Position numbers and translations under genes: made by a program. The notes below the pieces were generated by a model, which worked only from the letters and a program-made list of their open reading frames with translations, had not been told where the DNA came from and searched no databases. Below are positions 17,913 to 25,124 of a stretch of 33,372 nt of DNA, one piece after another; the stretch's first letter is position 1, and every line of letters starts with the position of its first letter. The stretch comes from Bdellovibrionales bacterium (GTDB lineage Bacteria > Bdellovibrionota > Bdellovibrionia > Bdellovibrionales > UBA1609): contig JALZUS010000080.1 of the NCBI GenBank assembly GCA_023299885.1, positions 1 to 33,372 of the forward strand, in the 5' to 3' direction.

Positions 17913-19052
17913 ATGAACGATAGTATAGCAGATGCATTATTAGGCGGTAAGGGTAAATTTAACAGATTTGATTCTGTTAGAGATGCTTTATACGGAAGAG
18001 CAAAACAAGCAGAAAATAGCAACCCATATTATCAAACTGGGCGTAGTTTATTACAAGCTAGAAATCAGTTAAACGGCTCAGCAGGGCTTGATTGGAAGCA
18101 GAAACTCGCAGTTAATTTACTTGCTGGCTTTGGTGGTGGAGCATTAGAGAGCTTTGGAAGAAAGAAGATAGACGGACAAATAAAGTCATTACAGAATGTA
18201 GCTTCAGGAAATGCCTCACAAGAAGAGTTAAGCGCAAACCCTAACTTTGCTTCTCAAATAGAGAGTATTAACAACAGAGCAGAGCAAGAAAGAAAATTAG
18301 AGCTAGAGGATTTTAGTAGTAAAGAGAAAGTAAAAGCTCAATATAAGGCTCCTCATAAAATTTATAACGGTGAGAAGTTTAACCAAGTAAACCCAGTTAC
18401 AGGCGAAGTAGTAGGGCATGGCTTAGCTCATAAGGGCAACACTACTAATATTAATGTAGGAAATGAAAAGCTAGGGTTAAAGGATAGAATACAAGCTACT
18501 AATACATTATCTTCGGCGTTTGTTAGAGATCCAGCAGTAACTCTATATAATGAAGGCAAGACGTTCTTAAATTCATTAAAAAGCCTAGCTAACTCAGATA
18601 AGCCTGTCAGTGACCACGCCTTCTTAGTTAACACTGTTAAATTTAACGATGTAAACTCAGCAGTATTGGGGTCGGAGGCAGAATCTGTGAGAAAAGCAAT
18701 TCAGAGCCTACCAGAAAATATTAGAGGGACTTTTAATAAAGCTTTATTTGGAGGGACTTCTTTAACAAAACAAAACAAACTAGATGTTGTTGAAGTAATG
18801 GAGGGAATTAATAAAGCAAGACAAAAAGAAGCTTTTGTAGTTAAAAGTAATTATAATAAGAGAGCATTAGCAACAACTTTAGATCCTGAATTATTTGACC
18901 CTTACAATATACAAGCACCAGACGAAGAACGAGAACCATTAAAACTAGGTCAAGATGTTGGGGATTTTCAAAAGCAACAAGCTTCACAGGAAACAACACA
19001 ATTAAACGGCAAAACGTATATTAAAGTTAAAGGAGGCTGGGAAGCGCAGTAA
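17913..19052 (+). CDS. Probable internal virion protein
   Basis: 379 residues. An N-terminal Gly-rich helix region (AVNLLAGFGGGALESF, about 70-85) is followed by charged coiled coil (90-145) and a helical C-terminal half. It ends with YIKVKGGWEAQ. No domain recognised with certainty; size, composition and place between two ejection-type genes suggest an internal head protein delivered with the DNA. Ribosome site AGAGGG lies 6 bases before ATG; the stop overlaps the next start (TAATG). Confidence 0.6.
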   Translation: MNDSIADALLGGKGKFNRFDSVRDALYGRAKQAENSNPYYQTGRSLLQARNQLNGSAGLDWKQKLAVNLLAGFGGGALESFGRKKIDGQIKSLQNVASGNASQEELSANPNFASQIESINNRAEQERKLELEDFSSKEKVKAQYKAPHKIYNGEKFNQVNPVTGEVVGHGLAHKGNTTNINVGNEKLGLKDRIQATNTLSSAFVRDPAVTLYNEGKTFLNSLKSLANSDKPVSDHAFLVNTVKFNDVNSAVLGSEAESVRKAIQSLPENIRGTFNKALFGGTSLTKQNKLDVVEVMEGINKARQKEAFVVKSNYNKRALATTLDPELFDPYNIQAPDEEREPLKLGQDVGDFQKQQASQETTQLNGKTYIKVKGGWEAQ

Positions 19053-20590
19053 TGAGTGATTTTTTAACAGATGAGCAAATGATGTCATTACAAGGCTCAG
19101 CACCGAGTAGTAATACTGGTTTTATTTCTGATAGCGAAATGCTGAATCTACAAAAGGGAGCGCAACAAACTCCGAAATCTCAAAGACCTCTATGGAAAGA
19201 CTTAGGAGTTTCTGTAGCACAAGGAGCTACTCTAGGCTTTGCAGACGAAGGTGCAGCAGCTTTAAGGTCTGCATTTAAAGATACTACTTACAATCAAGAG
19301 TTAGAAGCTATTAGAGGAGGGCAAAAGAACTTTGCTAAAGAACATCCTGTTTTAGATGCCGCCGCCAATGTAGGGGGAAGTTTTGTTTTAGGCGGTGGAA
19401 TAGGAGCGATAGGGAAGAAAGCAGCAACTTCTACGAAGTCTCTTTCTAGTATACAGAAAATTGCTAAAGCGATCGGGGCTGGCACAGCGGGAGGAGCAGC
19501 AGCAGGTTTTGCTCAAGGTGAAGGAACACAAGATAGATTTAAAAATGCAGCTACGGGTGCTTTAGTAGGAGGAGGAACTGGAGCTTTATTTTCAGGAATA
19601 GGCGCTGGTTTAGGAAGGAAAGCGAATAAGTTACAAGATTCAGCAGATGAAACTTTGGAAAAAGGTTTAGGTCTTCAGTATGGAGCTAAAAAAAGAGGGT
19701 TAAATAAAATACCTTTATATGTTAATGAAGCAGGGGAAGCCGTCCCATTAGACAAGTTAGATGATGCAATAGGGGTTAAAGCTCCATTACAACTACAAGT
19801 AAAATCATTAAAAGATGCGGGTGTTTTTAAAGACGCTCCTAATGATATTCAAAAACTATCTATTCATGTTAAAACTAAAGGGCAGGAGATAGGGCAAAAT
19901 ATACAAGATTTAGAGAAAGCAGCTAGTCTAGCAGTCGGAGGTAAGCAAATAGCCCCGAGATTAGATAGCACAGATAAGTTAATAAAAAGTTTTAATCCAT
20001 CAGAGCAACTAAAGCTAAGTAAAATTGCAGATACTAAATGGCAAGATTATATAGATACTCCAGGTGAGGGATTTAATAAATTAACTACTTTTTTAAATAG
20101 ATTACAAAAAGAAACTAATTACGATCAACTAACTCCAAGAACTCAAACGCAGTTAAAAAGAGCATTATCTTATGATTTTAGAAAAGCAGCAGAGGAAACA
20201 TTTGATGCAGCCTTACCAGAAAGGGCAGGGCAGTACGCAAAAGCAAATGAGCTATTCGCTGCAACTCAACAAGTAGGTAAAACTTTAAATGGGCCATTAG
20301 CTAAAAGAACACCAGAATTTGGAGATTTTATACAAGGCGGAAGTTTGCCTATGACTGTTATCACAGGTGCAGGTGCAGGTATATTTGGAGGTATAGGCCC
20401 AGCAGCTACAGTAGGAGGTGGAAAACTTTTGTATAATGCTGGCAAACAATATGCAAAAGCTGCTTATCCTATCTCAGTAGCAAAAGCTTTAGAGAACAGT
20501 TCAAAGACTATAAGTAAGACTCTTGATAAGTCTAAAGGAACTGCGTTAAAATCGGCAATAGCTGCTTCCCTGTTAGCAACTCAAAAATAA
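19052..20590 (+). CDS. Ejection-type internal virion protein with glycine-zipper segments
   Basis: 512 residues. The N-terminus holds two similar short motifs (FLTDEQMMSLQ at about 4-14 and FISDSEMLNLQ at about 24-34) seen in podovirus ejection proteins. Then come Gly/Ala-rich hydrophobic segments (GGSFVLGGGIGAIG; AGTAGGAAAGFA; TGALVGGGTGALFSGIGAG), a long helical soluble part, and another hydrophobic stretch near 430-460. It is the last gene before the gap with two opposite-strand genes; its last 59 bases overlap the end of one of them. Confidence 0.65.
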   Translation: MSDFLTDEQMMSLQGSAPSSNTGFISDSEMLNLQKGAQQTPKSQRPLWKDLGVSVAQGATLGFADEGAAALRSAFKDTTYNQELEAIRGGQKNFAKEHPVLDAAANVGGSFVLGGGIGAIGKKAATSTKSLSSIQKIAKAIGAGTAGGAAAGFAQGEGTQDRFKNAATGALVGGGTGALFSGIGAGLGRKANKLQDSADETLEKGLGLQYGAKKRGLNKIPLYVNEAGEAVPLDKLDDAIGVKAPLQLQVKSLKDAGVFKDAPNDIQKLSIHVKTKGQEIGQNIQDLEKAASLAVGGKQIAPRLDSTDKLIKSFNPSEQLKLSKIADTKWQDYIDTPGEGFNKLTTFLNRLQKETNYDQLTPRTQTQLKRALSYDFRKAAEETFDAALPERAGQYAKANELFAATQQVGKTLNGPLAKRTPEFGDFIQGGSLPMTVITGAGAGIFGGIGPAATVGGGKLLYNAGKQYAKAAYPISVAKALENSSKTISKTLDKSKGTALKSAIAASLLATQK

Positions 20591-20681
20591 AGAGGAGGAG
20601 AAAAGACCCCATTACGAAAGCTATTAAAAAACTAATAAGCTCTAATCCTAAAAATAAATAAACAGAACATTTTTCAAACAT
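20532..20681 (-). CDS. Tiny membrane protein on the opposite strand (second of a pair)
   Basis: 49 residues starting MFEKCSVYLFLGLELISFLI, almost wholly hydrophobic (6-36), ending LLPILTQFL. ATG 20681 has AGGAG 6 bases upstream. It follows the other minus-strand gene after 9 bases, and its 3' end lies antisense to the end of the 512-residue ejection gene. A membrane protein expressed against the late operon would fit a superinfection-exclusion or lysogenic-conversion gene. No homologue recognised. Confidence 0.55.
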   Translation of the reverse strand: MFEKCSVYLFLGLELISFLIAFVMGSFLLLFIFELLTGKQLLPILTQFL

Positions 20682-20690
20682 TGTCATCTC

Positions 20691-20855
20691 CTATATACGA
20701 ACAAGCAAGGCAGTCCAACTAGCCCAAGCAAAAAATAAGATAGTGCCTAGAATAAGACTTAAACCTGATAAGTTTTTTAAATAAAAAGCTACAGGGAAGA
20801 GTAAGCCAATATAAAGAAGAAATTTCATTAACGATATTAAACCTTTCATATTCAT
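20691..20855 (-). CDS. Tiny membrane protein on the opposite strand (first of a pair)
   Basis: 54 residues, MNMKGLISLMKFLLYIGLLF onwards, with two hydrophobic segments (about 11-25 and 30-52). Start ATG at 20855, with GGAGG 12 bases upstream, somewhat far; ATG 20849 is an alternative. It stops just before the ribosome site of the second small gene. A good sigma70-like promoter lies 32 bases upstream. The pair is the only minus-strand coding material inside the late arm, as in a moron inserted between late genes. Confidence 0.55.
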   Translation of the reverse strand: MNMKGLISLMKFLLYIGLLFPVAFYLKNLSGLSLILGTILFFAWASWTALLVRI

Positions 20856-20886
20856 ATTGTATCACATCCTCCAATTAACGACGTAA

Positions 20887-20915
20887 ACAATATCAAAACG
20901 GGGGAACTTTATCAA
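20887..20915 (-). promoter_or_regulatory. Candidate promoter for the two opposite-strand membrane genes
   Basis: On the minus strand, TTGATA (20910-20915, 5 of 6 to consensus) and TATTGT (20887-20892, 4 of 6) are 17 bases apart. The start of transcription would fall near 20880, about 25 bases before the first ATG. No terminator with a U-run was found after the second gene. Confidence 0.45.
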
Positions 20916-21003
20916 TCTGATTTAAATTCCCTATGTACCGAGTCTCTAATTCATGGTACTTTAACTAAGTAGAAGTAATCCAAATTTAGAGGGGATTGAT
21001 GCG

Positions 21004-22122
21004 ATGGGGTGGAACGGAAACGGAGAGGTAGTCCGTAGCAATGGCGTGAATGATGGGGATGATGTTTGGCGAGAAGATGCCCAACTTGCATCGCCTAATT
21101 TAAGCAGTTCTAGACATGATGCCCATGATGAAGACTTAGCTCAAGCTATAGAAAATACCCTTACTAAAGATGGTCAAAACTCAGCAACTTCTAACTTATC
21201 AATGGGTGGCAATCGTCACCTAGATGTAAGCGACCCTGAACAACTAGATCAATACGTTACAGTTAATAAAGCTCAAAGCGGGGCTTACATTTTTGCTGGG
21301 ACTACTGGCGGTGAAAATAACGCTTTTACAGCTAGTTTTGCGATTCCTTTAACCACATTAGTAAACGGCATAACAATCACTTGTATTGCTGATAGAGCGC
21401 CAACAGGGGCATCTACTCTGAATCTCAACGGTATCGACGAAAAACCTATCTACAAAAATAATGGAGCAACAGAGCTAGCGGCAGATGATTTTGTCGAAGG
21501 TCAATTACTGCTTTTAACTTACTCAAGTAAGGATACGGGGCAATGGCTATTACTAAACCCTCAAGTTGATGCTTCTAATGTTTCAGGTGATCTAGTAGTT
21601 GGTGGAGCTTTAAGCCTACCAAGCTTAGGCAATGCTAATCAATTAATTCAGTTAGATAGCAATAATAATATTGTAAGCGTTAACCATGTTACCTTTAGGA
21701 CTAATCATTTAATAGCACAAAGAGGCACTAACAATGATATTACAGAGCTAAATGCCTTGGTTTCTAAGACTTGGGAGCCAGTAATCACCGCTAGTGATTT
21801 TATGACTGTGACTAACCCTGATGTCTACTGGGAGAAGTTCACAAGGTTTGGAAATACAATCCATTTCCAACTAACAATAGACGCAACGCTTGGTGGTGCT
21901 TTAAGTGACACGCTTTTCGTCACAGCTCCATTAGAAGGGGTGCAACATCACGATAATTGCGCCTTTGTGTGCGCAGGTCAAAACGCTGGAGTCGGATTTT
22001 CAGGCGCTTTGCGCTGGCGATATAACCCTAATAGTGGATTTATCATCTTTAAAGAAGGCCTTTCTAATTTTCAAGCAGGCGAAGTTTTTATTCAAATAGA
22101 CGGTCATTATTACTTATCATAG
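21004..22122 (+). CDS. Tail fibre / tail spike-like protein
   Basis: 372 residues. Residues 35-75 (SSRHDAHDEDLAQAIENTLT, then DGQNSATSNLSMGGNRHLDV) are the classic podovirus tail-fibre attachment segment. Next comes a repeat-like beta region (about 80-190: TVNKAQSGAYIFAG, ITCIADRAPTGASTLNLNG). The C-terminal 130 residues (KTWEPVITASDFMTVTNPDV onwards) form a compact beta domain likely to bind the receptor. Ribosome site GAGGGG lies about 10 bases before ATG. The holin-like gene follows after 7 bases. Confidence 0.85.
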   Translation: MGWNGNGEVVRSNGVNDGDDVWREDAQLASPNLSSSRHDAHDEDLAQAIENTLTKDGQNSATSNLSMGGNRHLDVSDPEQLDQYVTVNKAQSGAYIFAGTTGGENNAFTASFAIPLTTLVNGITITCIADRAPTGASTLNLNGIDEKPIYKNNGATELAADDFVEGQLLLLTYSSKDTGQWLLLNPQVDASNVSGDLVVGGALSLPSLGNANQLIQLDSNNNIVSVNHVTFRTNHLIAQRGTNNDITELNALVSKTWEPVITASDFMTVTNPDVYWEKFTRFGNTIHFQLTIDATLGGALSDTLFVTAPLEGVQHHDNCAFVCAGQNAGVGFSGALRWRYNPNSGFIIFKEGLSNFQAGEVFIQIDGHYYLS

Positions 22123-22129
22123 GAGAGTT

Positions 22130-22471
22130 ATGAATTGGTTTAAAAGAAAAATAACAGGGTGGTTTTTAAAAGACTACATCACTGACTACGTTAAGCCTAC
22201 TGTAGACTGGACGCTTAAATTGTTTGACGGAAAGAAGACAATCCTTTCTCTAGTAGCTTTTGGCTTGGCTCAATACGCTAAAGCAAATCAAGGCAGTGCT
22301 GCTGGAATTGTAATTAATCAAATACTTGAATTTTTATCTAATAGTTATGGAGTTGAAGCAAGCATCGAAGGTGTATCAACAACAGCAATTATAGGTATTG
22401 TAGTTGGTCTATATGACAAAGTAAGAAAGTGGGCTGGAGGCTCAAAAACAACAACGGAGGTTGGAAAGTAA
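22130..22471 (+). CDS. Holin-like membrane protein
   Basis: 113 residues. An amphipathic, basic N-terminus (MNWFKRKITGWFLKDYITDY) is followed by DGKKTILSLVAFGLAQYAKA, a first hydrophobic helix with the DGKKT mark seen in phage small membrane proteins, and a second hydrophobic helix (TTAIIGIVVGLYDKV). The C-terminus is basic. Two membrane helices at the head of a lysis cassette support a holin. Strong ribosome site (AGGAGAG). Its stop overlaps the lipoprotein start (TAATG). Confidence 0.6.
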   Translation: MNWFKRKITGWFLKDYITDYVKPTVDWTLKLFDGKKTILSLVAFGLAQYAKANQGSAAGIVINQILEFLSNSYGVEASIEGVSTTAIIGIVVGLYDKVRKWAGGSKTTTEVGK

Positions 22472-23001
22472 TGAAGTTTTTATTTAAATTAGTACTAATA
22501 GGCATGTTTACCGTTTCTTGCTCAGATGATGAAATATTTGAGATTATAGAGATAATAGAAGAGGCCAACAATGAAGAGGGACAAGAGGTTATTCCTGAGC
22601 CAGTTCCTGAAGTATTACCCGAAGTAATAGTTACCCCAGAGCCAGAAATATTAGCCCAAAGCAATCCAGATTGTAGCTCTCTAAGGTTTGGAGATGGAAG
22701 GGGTGGGGATTTATGGCTTGATCGTAGTGATGGTGGCGCGCCTCAGTTTCACGGCAACCCTGTTTACTTACTAAATAACGGCTTCCAAGCACAACCAATA
22801 AGAGTAGAAGCAGAGTTAAGTAGTGGAGGATTAGAAGTTGCAGCTTTTACAGGCTATGCGAACCAAGACGCAGGAATCCTTAGACCTCATTATAGATTTT
22901 TAAGAGATTGCACAGCTTACACTGGCAGATTAATAATTAGCGATGAAACGCAAATATGCGAAGTCGTTTTACCTCAAAGCCCATGTTCAAGGATAGATTA
23001 G
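22471..23001 (+). CDS. Phage-encoded lipoprotein
   Basis: 176 residues. The N-terminus MKFLFKLVLIGMFTVSC is a lipoprotein signal with Cys17 as the lipid-carrying residue, followed by Ser, which favours the outer membrane in Gram-negative cells. Residues 18-60 are an acidic, proline-rich tether. The rest (about 65-176) is a small globular domain with four cysteines (SSLRFGDGRGGDLW, FLRDCTAYTGRLI, QICEVVLPQSPC). I use ATG 22471 after GGAGGTTGG; the frame is open to 22429. It could be an o-spanin, exclusion or receptor-masking lipoprotein. Confidence 0.7.
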   Translation: MKFLFKLVLIGMFTVSCSDDEIFEIIEIIEEANNEEGQEVIPEPVPEVLPEVIVTPEPEILAQSNPDCSSLRFGDGRGGDLWLDRSDGGAPQFHGNPVYLLNNGFQAQPIRVEAELSSGGLEVAAFTGYANQDAGILRPHYRFLRDCTAYTGRLIISDETQICEVVLPQSPCSRID

Positions 23002-23279
23002 CAGTTGAAGATTATCTGCACGGAGATGTTCTGGCAGATGAGCTTAACTTAAAAACAGAATATGAGACAGGTGAGAAAAGGCTATTAGGTGCAATTCTTA
23101 CTAGAGCGATAAGAGACACCATTAACGGTGGAATTTATCAGTCTGAGCAAGATACAGCGATGGAATGGATATTTGCAGAGAATAGCCCACGCTTAGATCA
23201 TTTCACATTTGAAGAGGTTTGCGACTATCTAGAATTAAATCCATTTAGACTAAGAAGAATGATTTTTGAGCGCATATAA
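22983..23279 (+). CDS. Small helical protein with HTH-like C-terminus
   Basis: 98 residues from ATG 22983 (an in-frame ATG at 22956 is possible; neither has a clear ribosome site). The C-terminal part, HFTFEEVCDYLELNPFRLRR, matches a small phage family whose end looks like a helix-turn-helix (Phe-x-x-Val-Cys... Leu-x-Pro-x-x-Leu-Arg-Arg). A role in late transcription control or DNA binding is possible. It overlaps the lipoprotein end by 19 bases and sits inside the lysis cassette. Confidence 0.6.
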   Translation: MFKDRLAVEDYLHGDVLADELNLKTEYETGEKRLLGAILTRAIRDTINGGIYQSEQDTAMEWIFAENSPRLDHFTFEEVCDYLELNPFRLRRMIFERI

Positions 23280-23381
23280 ATGGGTAAATCAAAAGATTAT
23301 AATTACTATTTTGACCTTACTTGGCTTGCGAGGTGGCTCTATAGAAAATACAAGGGATGGAGAAAAAGAGATGAATATTAA
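23280..23381 (+). CDS. Possible 33-residue protein between regulator and endolysin
   Basis: ATG 23280 follows the previous stop directly, and the frame runs 33 codons to TAA at 23379-23381, overlapping the endolysin start by 11 bases. The product is aromatic and very basic (YNYYFDLTWLARWLYRKYKG). There is no clear ribosome site, so it would depend on coupling. The coding-like composition and tight packing support it; the size makes it uncertain. Confidence 0.4.
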   Translation: MGKSKDYNYYFDLTWLARWLYRKYKGWRKRDEY

Positions 23382-23694
23382 AATGCTAGATGGGGTTTCT
23401 TTAGTAGGTTTAAGGCCAGAGATGTTATTTGGCCATTCAATAGTAATAGAAGTTTTTAGAGACTTGGGGCATGAAACTCTTCACATTACCTCTATAAGAG
23501 ATGGCCAACACTCAAAAGGCTCAAGGCATTATATAGGCCTAGCGATTGACTACGATGTCATAGGTTTAGATAAATCAGATTTTGAAAGTATTGCAGAAGA
23601 AATCAGAGCAAGATTAACTACTGAATTTGATGTGATTGTTCATACTGGGCATATCCATGTTGAGTTTGACCCTAAAAGAAATACAAGAACTTAA
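23371..23694 (+). CDS. Endolysin-like M15 peptidase (short form)
   Basis: Probably cleaves peptide cross-links of peptidoglycan at lysis. From ATG 23371 it is 107 residues, a size common for short phage M15-type proteins. The zinc signature SxHxxGxAxD is present (Ser51, His53, Gly56, Ala58, Asp60), and a second site HTGHIHVEF supplies His96. GGAG lies about 8 bases upstream. A TTG start at 23266 would add 35 residues with a hydrophobic stretch (IIITILTLLG); I think this is read-through of the small-ORF region rather than a signal anchor, but cannot exclude it. Confidence 0.8.
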   Translation: MNIKMLDGVSLVGLRPEMLFGHSIVIEVFRDLGHETLHITSIRDGQHSKGSRHYIGLAIDYDVIGLDKSDFESIAEEIRARLTTEFDVIVHTGHIHVEFDPKRNTRT

Positions 23695-23695
23695 C

Positions 23696-23977
23696 ATGAG
23701 TATAAGTAAAGAGACTGACACAGTATTGAAAGTAATAGTGGCGCTTATAATGCTCTTTATAGGCAACTTTGTAAGGGGCGTAGCTAGTGACTCTAAAGAA
23801 CTGGATAAAAGAGTAAGAGAACTAGAAATAGCGTCTTCAGTAAGAGAAACTGAGCTAAAAGTAATTAATAATAATATAGTAAAAATTGATAGAAAGGTTT
23901 TAGACAATACGAAAGTTTTAAACGAGAACAGCCGTAAGCTAGATATTTTAGTAATGAAATCAGAAGGGGGAAGTTGA
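23696..23977 (+). CDS. Membrane-anchored coiled-coil protein, spanin-like
   Basis: 93 residues from ATG 23696, right after the endolysin stop. One membrane helix (about 10-26: VLKVIVALIMLFIGNFV) is followed by a heptad coiled coil (32-85). This is the layout of inner-membrane spanins (Rz) and of XhlA-type proteins. With holin and peptidase upstream it completes a lysis cassette. The stop overlaps a TTG-started small gene. Confidence 0.6.
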   Translation: MSISKETDTVLKVIVALIMLFIGNFVRGVASDSKELDKRVRELEIASSVRETELKVINNNIVKIDRKVLDNTKVLNENSRKLDILVMKSEGGS

Positions 23978-24132
23978 TATATTTATTTATATTACTTTCT
24001 TCTATCGAGCCTTATGATTTTACGTGTGGATATAAACCAACAAAGCAACCTGAAAGTTGTTCAAGAGTGGTTTTTAGCTGTGAATGTAATTTACTTTATG
24101 AGTGTGACTGGGTAGCGTATTGTTTTAATTAG
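23974..24132 (+). CDS. Small cysteine-rich protein after the spanin-like gene
   Basis: 52 residues from TTG 23974, overlapping the previous stop (TTGA), with a G-rich ribosome site (GGGGGAAG) just before it. The start is hydrophobic (MIYLFILLSSIEP), then comes a domain with six cysteines (Cys18, 29, 36, 38, 44, 50). Overlap with a coiled-coil membrane gene recalls Rz/Rz1 pairs, but no clear lipobox is seen. Likely exported. Not recognised. Confidence 0.5.
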   Translation: MIYLFILLSSIEPYDFTCGYKPTKQPESCSRVVFSCECNLLYECDWVAYCFN

Positions 24133-24151
24133 TTTAAGTTAAAAAAAGACT

Positions 24152-24180
24152 TTAGCAATGAATCTTTTTTGACGTATAGT
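24152..24180 (+). promoter_or_regulatory. Candidate promoter for the small-gene cluster at the end of the late arm
   Basis: TTAGCA (24152-24157, 4 of 6) and TATAGT (24175-24180, 5 of 6) are 17 bases apart. A terminator-like hairpin follows within 20 bases, so if active it would make an attenuated leader transcript. Moderate box match only. Confidence 0.3.
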
Positions 24181-24194
24181 GTCTCTAACAGGAT

Positions 24195-24216
24195 GAATGA
24201 TTATTCATTCTTTTTT
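24195..24216 (+). terminator. AT-rich terminator or attenuator hairpin
   Basis: GAATGA (24195-24200) pairs with TCATTC (24205-24210) around a 4-base loop and is followed by six T. It ends the lysis cassette transcript. Because a candidate promoter lies just upstream, it might also act as an attenuator for the next small genes. The stem is short and weak. Confidence 0.5.
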
Positions 24217-24228
24217 ATAAAAATAGGC

Positions 24229-24261
24229 GAGAGCTAAGAAGCTACGAACTTCTAAACTCTC
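24229..24261 (+). ncRNA. Structured leader hairpin before the 70-residue gene
   Basis: GAGAG (24229-24233) pairs with CTCTC (24257-24261), and AGAAG (24237-24241) with CTTCT (24249-24253), separated by a symmetric 3x3 internal loop and capped by 7 bases. It lies 28 bases before the ATG at 24289 and leaves the ribosome site (GAGGA) free. It may stabilise the message or be a regulatory element. Predicted by eye only. Confidence 0.4.
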
Positions 24262-24288
24262 TAAGCCAAACACAACGAGGATACCGTC

Positions 24289-24501
24289 ATGAATGACCTG
24301 ATAATACTAATAAACCAATTCGGAGCTGAACTCAAGATAGCTATAATAGGCATCTTTGTTCTTCTACTTTGCCAATCTTGCGCTTGCGCAGGCACGGCAT
24401 GTTCAATAGGGGGCATAGAGACCCACAAAGCGCTAAATAATAGGTTAATTATAACTAAAAGTACTCAAGTAGTGAAGGGGGGGCAATCATGGGGAAAGTA
24501 G
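24289..24501 (+). CDS. Small membrane or lipoprotein-like protein
   Basis: 70 residues. A hydrophobic helix (about 16-28, LKIAIIGIFVLLL) runs into a cysteine cluster (CQSCACAGTACS, Cys28, 31, 33, 38). The remainder is polar. The Cys-rich boundary could be a lipobox, but the segment before the helix is long for a signal peptide. Good ribosome site GAGGA, 7 bases before ATG. Its 3' end carries the G-run that serves as ribosome site for the next gene. Confidence 0.6.
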   Translation: MNDLIILINQFGAELKIAIIGIFVLLLCQSCACAGTACSIGGIETHKALNNRLIITKSTQVVKGGQSWGK

Positions 24502-24605
24502 CACTAAACCTATATACGGCGTTTGCTCCATTAGGAATATTTTTTACTTTGGAGAATATTGGCTTATTAAATTTTTTTCGTTCTATCTTGGGGGTAGCTT
24601 ACTAA
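24489..24605 (+). CDS. 38-residue hydrophobic protein
   Basis: ATG 24489 lies 5 bases after a run of seven G (a strong ribosome site) and overlaps the end of the previous gene in another frame. The product (MGKVALNLYTAFAPLGIFFT...) is one hydrophobic segment. It ends as TAATG with the next gene. Ribosome site and overlap on both sides argue for real coding. Function unknown; a small membrane toxin-like or lysis-modulating peptide is possible. Confidence 0.45.
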   Translation: MGKVALNLYTAFAPLGIFFTLENIGLLNFFRSILGVAY

Positions 24606-24721
24606 TGAGCAATGTTAAGTTATACGTAGGGAATTATATCTGGTTTTTAAAATGGATAGACGATTGCGGAGAGGTGCAGACTAAAACTTACTGGATGCCT
24701 AGACGACATAGGGTGCATTAG
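24605..24721 (+). CDS. 38-residue basic aromatic protein
   Basis: ATG 24605 overlaps the previous stop (TAATG), with GGGGG about 9 bases upstream. The product has Tyr/Trp-rich sequence (LYVGNYIWFLKWIDDCGEVQ) and a basic tail (MPRRHRVH). It reads like a single small beta unit. It is the last gene before the strong terminator at 24794. Unknown. Confidence 0.45.
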   Translation: MSNVKLYVGNYIWFLKWIDDCGEVQTKTYWMPRRHRVH

Positions 24722-24793
24722 GTTATAATAACTTTAGAGATTAAGACTGCTTGGAATTTTTCTTTAAAAGGGTTGAGGGTACTCGGCCGAACG

Positions 24794-24819
24794 GGGAGCT
24801 TAATCGCTCCCTTTTTTTT
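24794..24819 (+). terminator. Strong rho-independent terminator at the end of the late arm
   Basis: GGGAGC (24794-24799) pairs perfectly with GCTCCC (24806-24811) around 6 bases, followed by eight T. It closes rightward transcription just before the convergent end of the leftward operon (stop at 24831). The 72 bases before it hold a TATAAT sequence (24724-24729) without a matching -35 box and the palindrome TCGGCCGA. Confidence 0.9.
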
Positions 24820-24830
24820 GCTTAACTACC

Positions 24831-25124
24831 TCAGTTATCTTTCAATTCGTTTCTAGCCTCATCTTTCCAAGTGTCTATATTTATTTGTTCTAAATCTTCC
24901 CACTGGATGCAGTAACACATTCCTTTATGGTTAGTGTAATACATGTACTTAGCCAATTTCTCCACCACATCCTCAACCTTAACGTAGCCCTTGCGTCCTT
25001 GTAGGAATGAATAAAAGTCATTCGCTTCATTAAGGTCAAAATCCTTAGCAGACTTTATACATTTATTATGGAGATTACTAACAAATTTATACGCGTCTTT
25101 CTCGTCCTGTTCTTCTTTAGTCAT
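24831..25124 (-). CDS. Hypothetical early protein
   Basis: 97 residues from ATG 25124 (the frame is open to 25208, but that part overlaps the well-supported upstream gene). Charged, helical, with segments AYKFVSNLHNKCIKSAKDFD and YVKVEDVVEKLAKYMYYTNH; no membrane segment. The start overlaps the upstream stop as ATGACTAA. It is the last gene of the leftward operon. Not recognised. Confidence 0.55.
   Translation of the reverse strand: MTKEEQDEKDAYKFVSNLHNKCIKSAKDFDLNEANDFYSFLQGRKGYVKVEDVVEKLAKYMYYTNHKGMCYCIQWEDLEQINIDTWKDEARNELKDN

Noticed and set aside
24141..24169. AAAAAAAGA ... TCTTTTTT pairing near 24150 as a terminator
   Set aside because: The stem is only A-T pairs with a long loop; the GAATGA/TCATTC hairpin just after it is a better candidate.
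24722..24793. Possible small RNA starting at TATAAT 24724 and ending at the strong terminator
   Set aside because: No -35 box at proper distance and no conserved structure visible; kept only as a remark in the terminator entry.
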